Made by a program: the position numbers and the translations under genes | Part shown: piece after piece, positions 34,605 to 36,505 of the stretch | Numbering within the stretch: position 1 is the stretch's first letter | How the letters are laid out: each line of letters begins with the position of its first letter | Assembly: GCA_937981915.1 (NCBI GenBank) | Contig: CALJMD010000474.1 | Coordinates: 1-36,505 of the forward strand | Direction of reading: 5' to 3' | Length of the DNA: 36,505 nucleotides | From: an uncultured Acidimicrobiales bacterium | GTDB taxonomy: Bacteria > Actinomycetota > Acidimicrobiia > Acidimicrobiales > SZUA-35 | Notes under the pieces: generated by a model | What the model saw: only the letters and a program-made list of their open reading frames with translations | Told to the model about the DNA's origin: nothing | Database searches by the model: none

Positions 34605-35483
34605 ATGCTGAAGTTGGTACTGCCCAAGGGCTCGTTGGAAAAAGCTACGTTGGAGCTGTTCGCCGGGGCGGACCTGGCGGTCAAGCGAAGTTCATCGGTG
34701 CAGTACTCGGCGTCGATCAATGACCCTCGTATCGACGAAGTTCGTATTTTGCGCCCTCAGGAGATCCCGACGTACGTTTCCGAAGGTCTATTCGATCTTG
34801 GCGTTACCGGCAGGGACTGGGTTGAGGAGACCTCCAGCGATGTGGTGTCTCTTGGCGAGCTGAAGTATTCCAAGGCCACGTCGGATCCGGTTCGACTAGT
34901 TGTTGCCGTCCCTCAAGACTCCGATATCTCCTCGGTGGCTGACCTTCCTAGCGGTGTCCGAGTCTCCACCGAATATCCGGCACTGACCGAACGCTTTTTT
35001 GCCGACCGAGGAATTGACGCCGACATTCGACTCTCCTACGGGGCGACCGAAGCGAAAGTCCCGGACATCGTTGATGTCGCCGTCGACCTCACCGAGACGG
35101 GGCGAGCGCTCCGAGCCGCCGGGCTACGAATTATCGACACCATCGTTACGAGCTACACAGAGATCGTGGCCAACCCGGCAGCATTCGCCGACCCGGTTAA
35201 GCAGCACGCGATGAAGCAGATCTTCACCTTGTTGAACGGCACGCTGGAAGCCCGCACCCAAGTTCTGGTCAAGTTAAACGTGGTCGACCGGGTTTCCCTC
35301 GACAAGGTCATCAGTCTTCTACCGGCCATGAAGTCGCCGACGGTCAACGAGCTGCACGACGGTGCGGGCTTCGCAGTCGAGACCGTGGTGCCGAAGACCG
35401 ACATCAATGTCCTCATCCCCGAGCTTCGCGATGGCGGCGCAACCGACATCATCGAGTTGCCGCTGTCAAAGATCGTTCGATAA
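34605..35483 (+). CDS. hisG: ATP phosphoribosyltransferase, long form
   Basis: First step of histidine synthesis, joining ATP and PRPP. The 292 residues are the long form, with a C-terminal ACT-like regulatory domain (from ~residue 215, VLVKLNVVDRVSLDKVISLLPAMKSPTV), which lets histidine inhibit without HisZ. The catalytic part shows LKLVLPKGSLEKATLELF, YVSEGLFDLGVTGRDWVEE, and the PRPP loop IVDVAVDLTETGRALRAAGL. It stands alone here: no hisE or other his gene is within the window. A -10 box six bases before the ATG suggests a leaderless mRNA. Confidence 0.96.
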   Translation: MLKLVLPKGSLEKATLELFAGADLAVKRSSSVQYSASINDPRIDEVRILRPQEIPTYVSEGLFDLGVTGRDWVEETSSDVVSLGELKYSKATSDPVRLVVAVPQDSDISSVADLPSGVRVSTEYPALTERFFADRGIDADIRLSYGATEAKVPDIVDVAVDLTETGRALRAAGLRIIDTIVTSYTEIVANPAAFADPVKQHAMKQIFTLLNGTLEARTQVLVKLNVVDRVSLDKVISLLPAMKSPTVNELHDGAGFAVETVVPKTDINVLIPELRDGGATDIIELPLSKIVR

Positions 35484-35590
35484 CGAATCAACCTCGCCTT
35501 TGCAGCGTCGTCTCTTGTTGCTGTATCGCAGTCGGGCAAGTTCACCTGTCGCTATCAGCTACGGGCGCCGAATGCCGATGAGTATCTGGT

Positions 35591-36505
35591 ATGTCGTCCG
35601 CCCAAACGCACACCGGTGCCACCTATAACGCTGACCTCAGCACCGGCTTCGAGCTGGAAAGCGAGGACGCGGAGTCCTGGCCCGAACCAGCAGGCTTGGC
35701 TGAGCGGTGCTCGGCATTGCCCCGGTGGGTTGTCGTAGCCAACTGTGTAGCCGTGAGCGTGTTGATCTGGTGGCTCGCCCTCAACCTGAGCGGTGAGACG
35801 TCTAATCGGTTCCCGGTTGGAGGAGTGGCTGACTTCGCACTCGCTTCTTTGCTGTTGGCCGTGACGGTGTTGGCGTCGTTGTTAGCGATTCGGTTGCATT
35901 CGGTCGGCTCATTGACAGCTGACCGAGGTGGCGATCGCAATCGGGTATCCGGCACAGACGCGCACACGCCGGTGGATCCCCGCACGGGTTTAGCGACGAG
36001 GCAACATGTCGAACAGCGAGTCGTAGAGACTCTCGACGCCGCCGACTGGGATACACCACCAGCAGTACTGCTCTGTGAGGTGAGGCGGTTAGGGGCGATT
36101 CGCGATTCCCTCGGATACCTGGCTGGTGATGAGGCGTTGCAGCTTGTGGGACGCCGTGTCGAGAGCGCAGTAGCGGAGAAGGGCTTCATTGGGCGCCTTG
36201 AGGCCTCGGTTCTGGCCGTCGTACTTGAACGGTGTCGCTCAGATCGAGATGCGAAGCTGGTGGCCCAAACACTGCTCGATTGCCTAGCCGAGCCGCTAAC
36301 GCTTTCGAGTGGCCATGTCGTGTCGGTGTCCGGAGTGATCGGCTATGTCAATGGAGCAGAGGGTGAAGACGCAGGTCAGCTGCTGAGCAACGCCCGCAGT
36401 GCGCTCGGGGAGGCCGGACGCAACGCTCGACGATCAATTGCGGCGTTCGACCCTTCGGCCAAGGCCGCCGCGGTAGCGCGAATCGAGTTGGAACAGGACT
36501 TGAGG
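35591..36505 (+). CDS. Membrane protein with degenerate GGDEF domain, probably followed by EAL (cut by window end)
   Basis: The reading frame stays open to the last base, so the ORF track omits it. Residues ~45-66 (WVVVANCVAVSVLIWWLALNLS) and ~81-101 (DFALASLLLAVTVLASLLAIRL) are membrane helices. From ~residue 130 a GGDEF fold follows: DPRTGLATRQHVEQRV, LLCEVRRLGAIRDSLGYLAGDEALQLVGRR cited as IRDSLGYLAGDEALQLVG, then FIGRLEASVLAVVL where R-x-G-G-D-E-F should stand. The active-site loop is lost, so cyclase activity is unlikely. The last residues (ARIELEQDLR) resemble the start of an EAL phosphodiesterase domain. A TGA 10 bases upstream in frame limits the start to ATG 35591 or later. No strong ribosome site. 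Confidence 0.8.
   Translation, partial: MSSAQTHTGATYNADLSTGFELESEDAESWPEPAGLAERCSALPRWVVVANCVAVSVLIWWLALNLSGETSNRFPVGGVADFALASLLLAVTVLASLLAIRLHSVGSLTADRGGDRNRVSGTDAHTPVDPRTGLATRQHVEQRVVETLDAADWDTPPAVLLCEVRRLGAIRDSLGYLAGDEALQLVGRRVESAVAEKGFIGRLEASVLAVVLERCRSDRDAKLVAQTLLDCLAEPLTLSSGHVVSVSGVIGYVNGAEGEDAGQLLSNARSALGEAGRNARRSIAAFDPSAKAAAVARIELEQDLR

Noticed and set aside
35623-36189. 188-residue minus-strand ORF
   Set aside because: Ser/Thr/Arg/Ala-biased shadow of the GGDEF gene, which has membrane helices and conserved motifs on the plus strand.

Overview
The window looks like chromosomal core DNA from an actinobacterium, most probably class Acidimicrobiia (inference). It has moderately high GC, GTG/TTG starts, an actinobacteria-type integration host factor (mihF) beside gmk, rpoZ, coaBC, metK and priA, an ATPase-dead PriA, and an AroB with an extra kinase-like N-terminal domain. 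I saw no phage, insertion sequence, CRISPR array, rRNA or tRNA. Genes are tightly packed, many overlapping by 1-14 bases.

Layout. (1) 1-1709: a DUF4388/PATAN protein and a prepilin peptidase, probably the edge of a type IV pilus region. (2) 1789-5362: aroB, an M24 peptidase, efp and nusB, a widely conserved order. (3) 5464-6684: a secreted CAP-domain protein. (4) 6764-15996: the pyrimidine cluster pyrR-pyrB-pyrC-carA-carB-pyrD-pyrF, UMP synthesis without pyrE and without a visible pyrK. (5) 16105-21657: mihF-gmk-rpoZ-coaBC-metK, then priA. (6) 21667-22846 (minus): an SpoU rRNA/tRNA methyltransferase and an RsmC-like methyltransferase. (7) 22921-25639: def-fmt-rsmB. (8) 25674-29368 (minus): serA-serC-DUF1015, a serine synthesis operon. 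(9) 29537-30730 (minus): a cystathionine gamma-synthase-like PLP enzyme. (10) 30816-34517: a MoaB/Mog protein, then ribD-ribE-ribBA for riboflavin, without ribH. (11) hisG, then a membrane GGDEF protein cut by the window end.

The most interesting signal is the start of the pyr operon. A hairpin just before the pyrR ribosome binding site has the features of a PyrR-binding RNA: a CNGNGA hexaloop, a short upper stem, a purine-rich internal bulge and a lower stem. About 36 bases further on, inside pyrR codons 9-17, lies a textbook intrinsic terminator (8-bp GC-rich stem, 4-base loop, U-run). Together they suggest that PyrR blocks its own translation, which lets an in-gene terminator fold and shut off the operon. 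Four arginine codons lie just before the terminator stem, and the operon carries carAB, whose product also feeds arginine synthesis.

Other leads: DUF1015 with a DGHHR motif in a serine operon that lacks serB; a decayed shikimate-kinase-like domain on AroB; a class 1-type PyrD without PyrK; a degenerate GGDEF domain; several -10 boxes so close to start codons that leaderless mRNAs are likely; and promoter, hairpin and repeat signals around ribE and ribBA.
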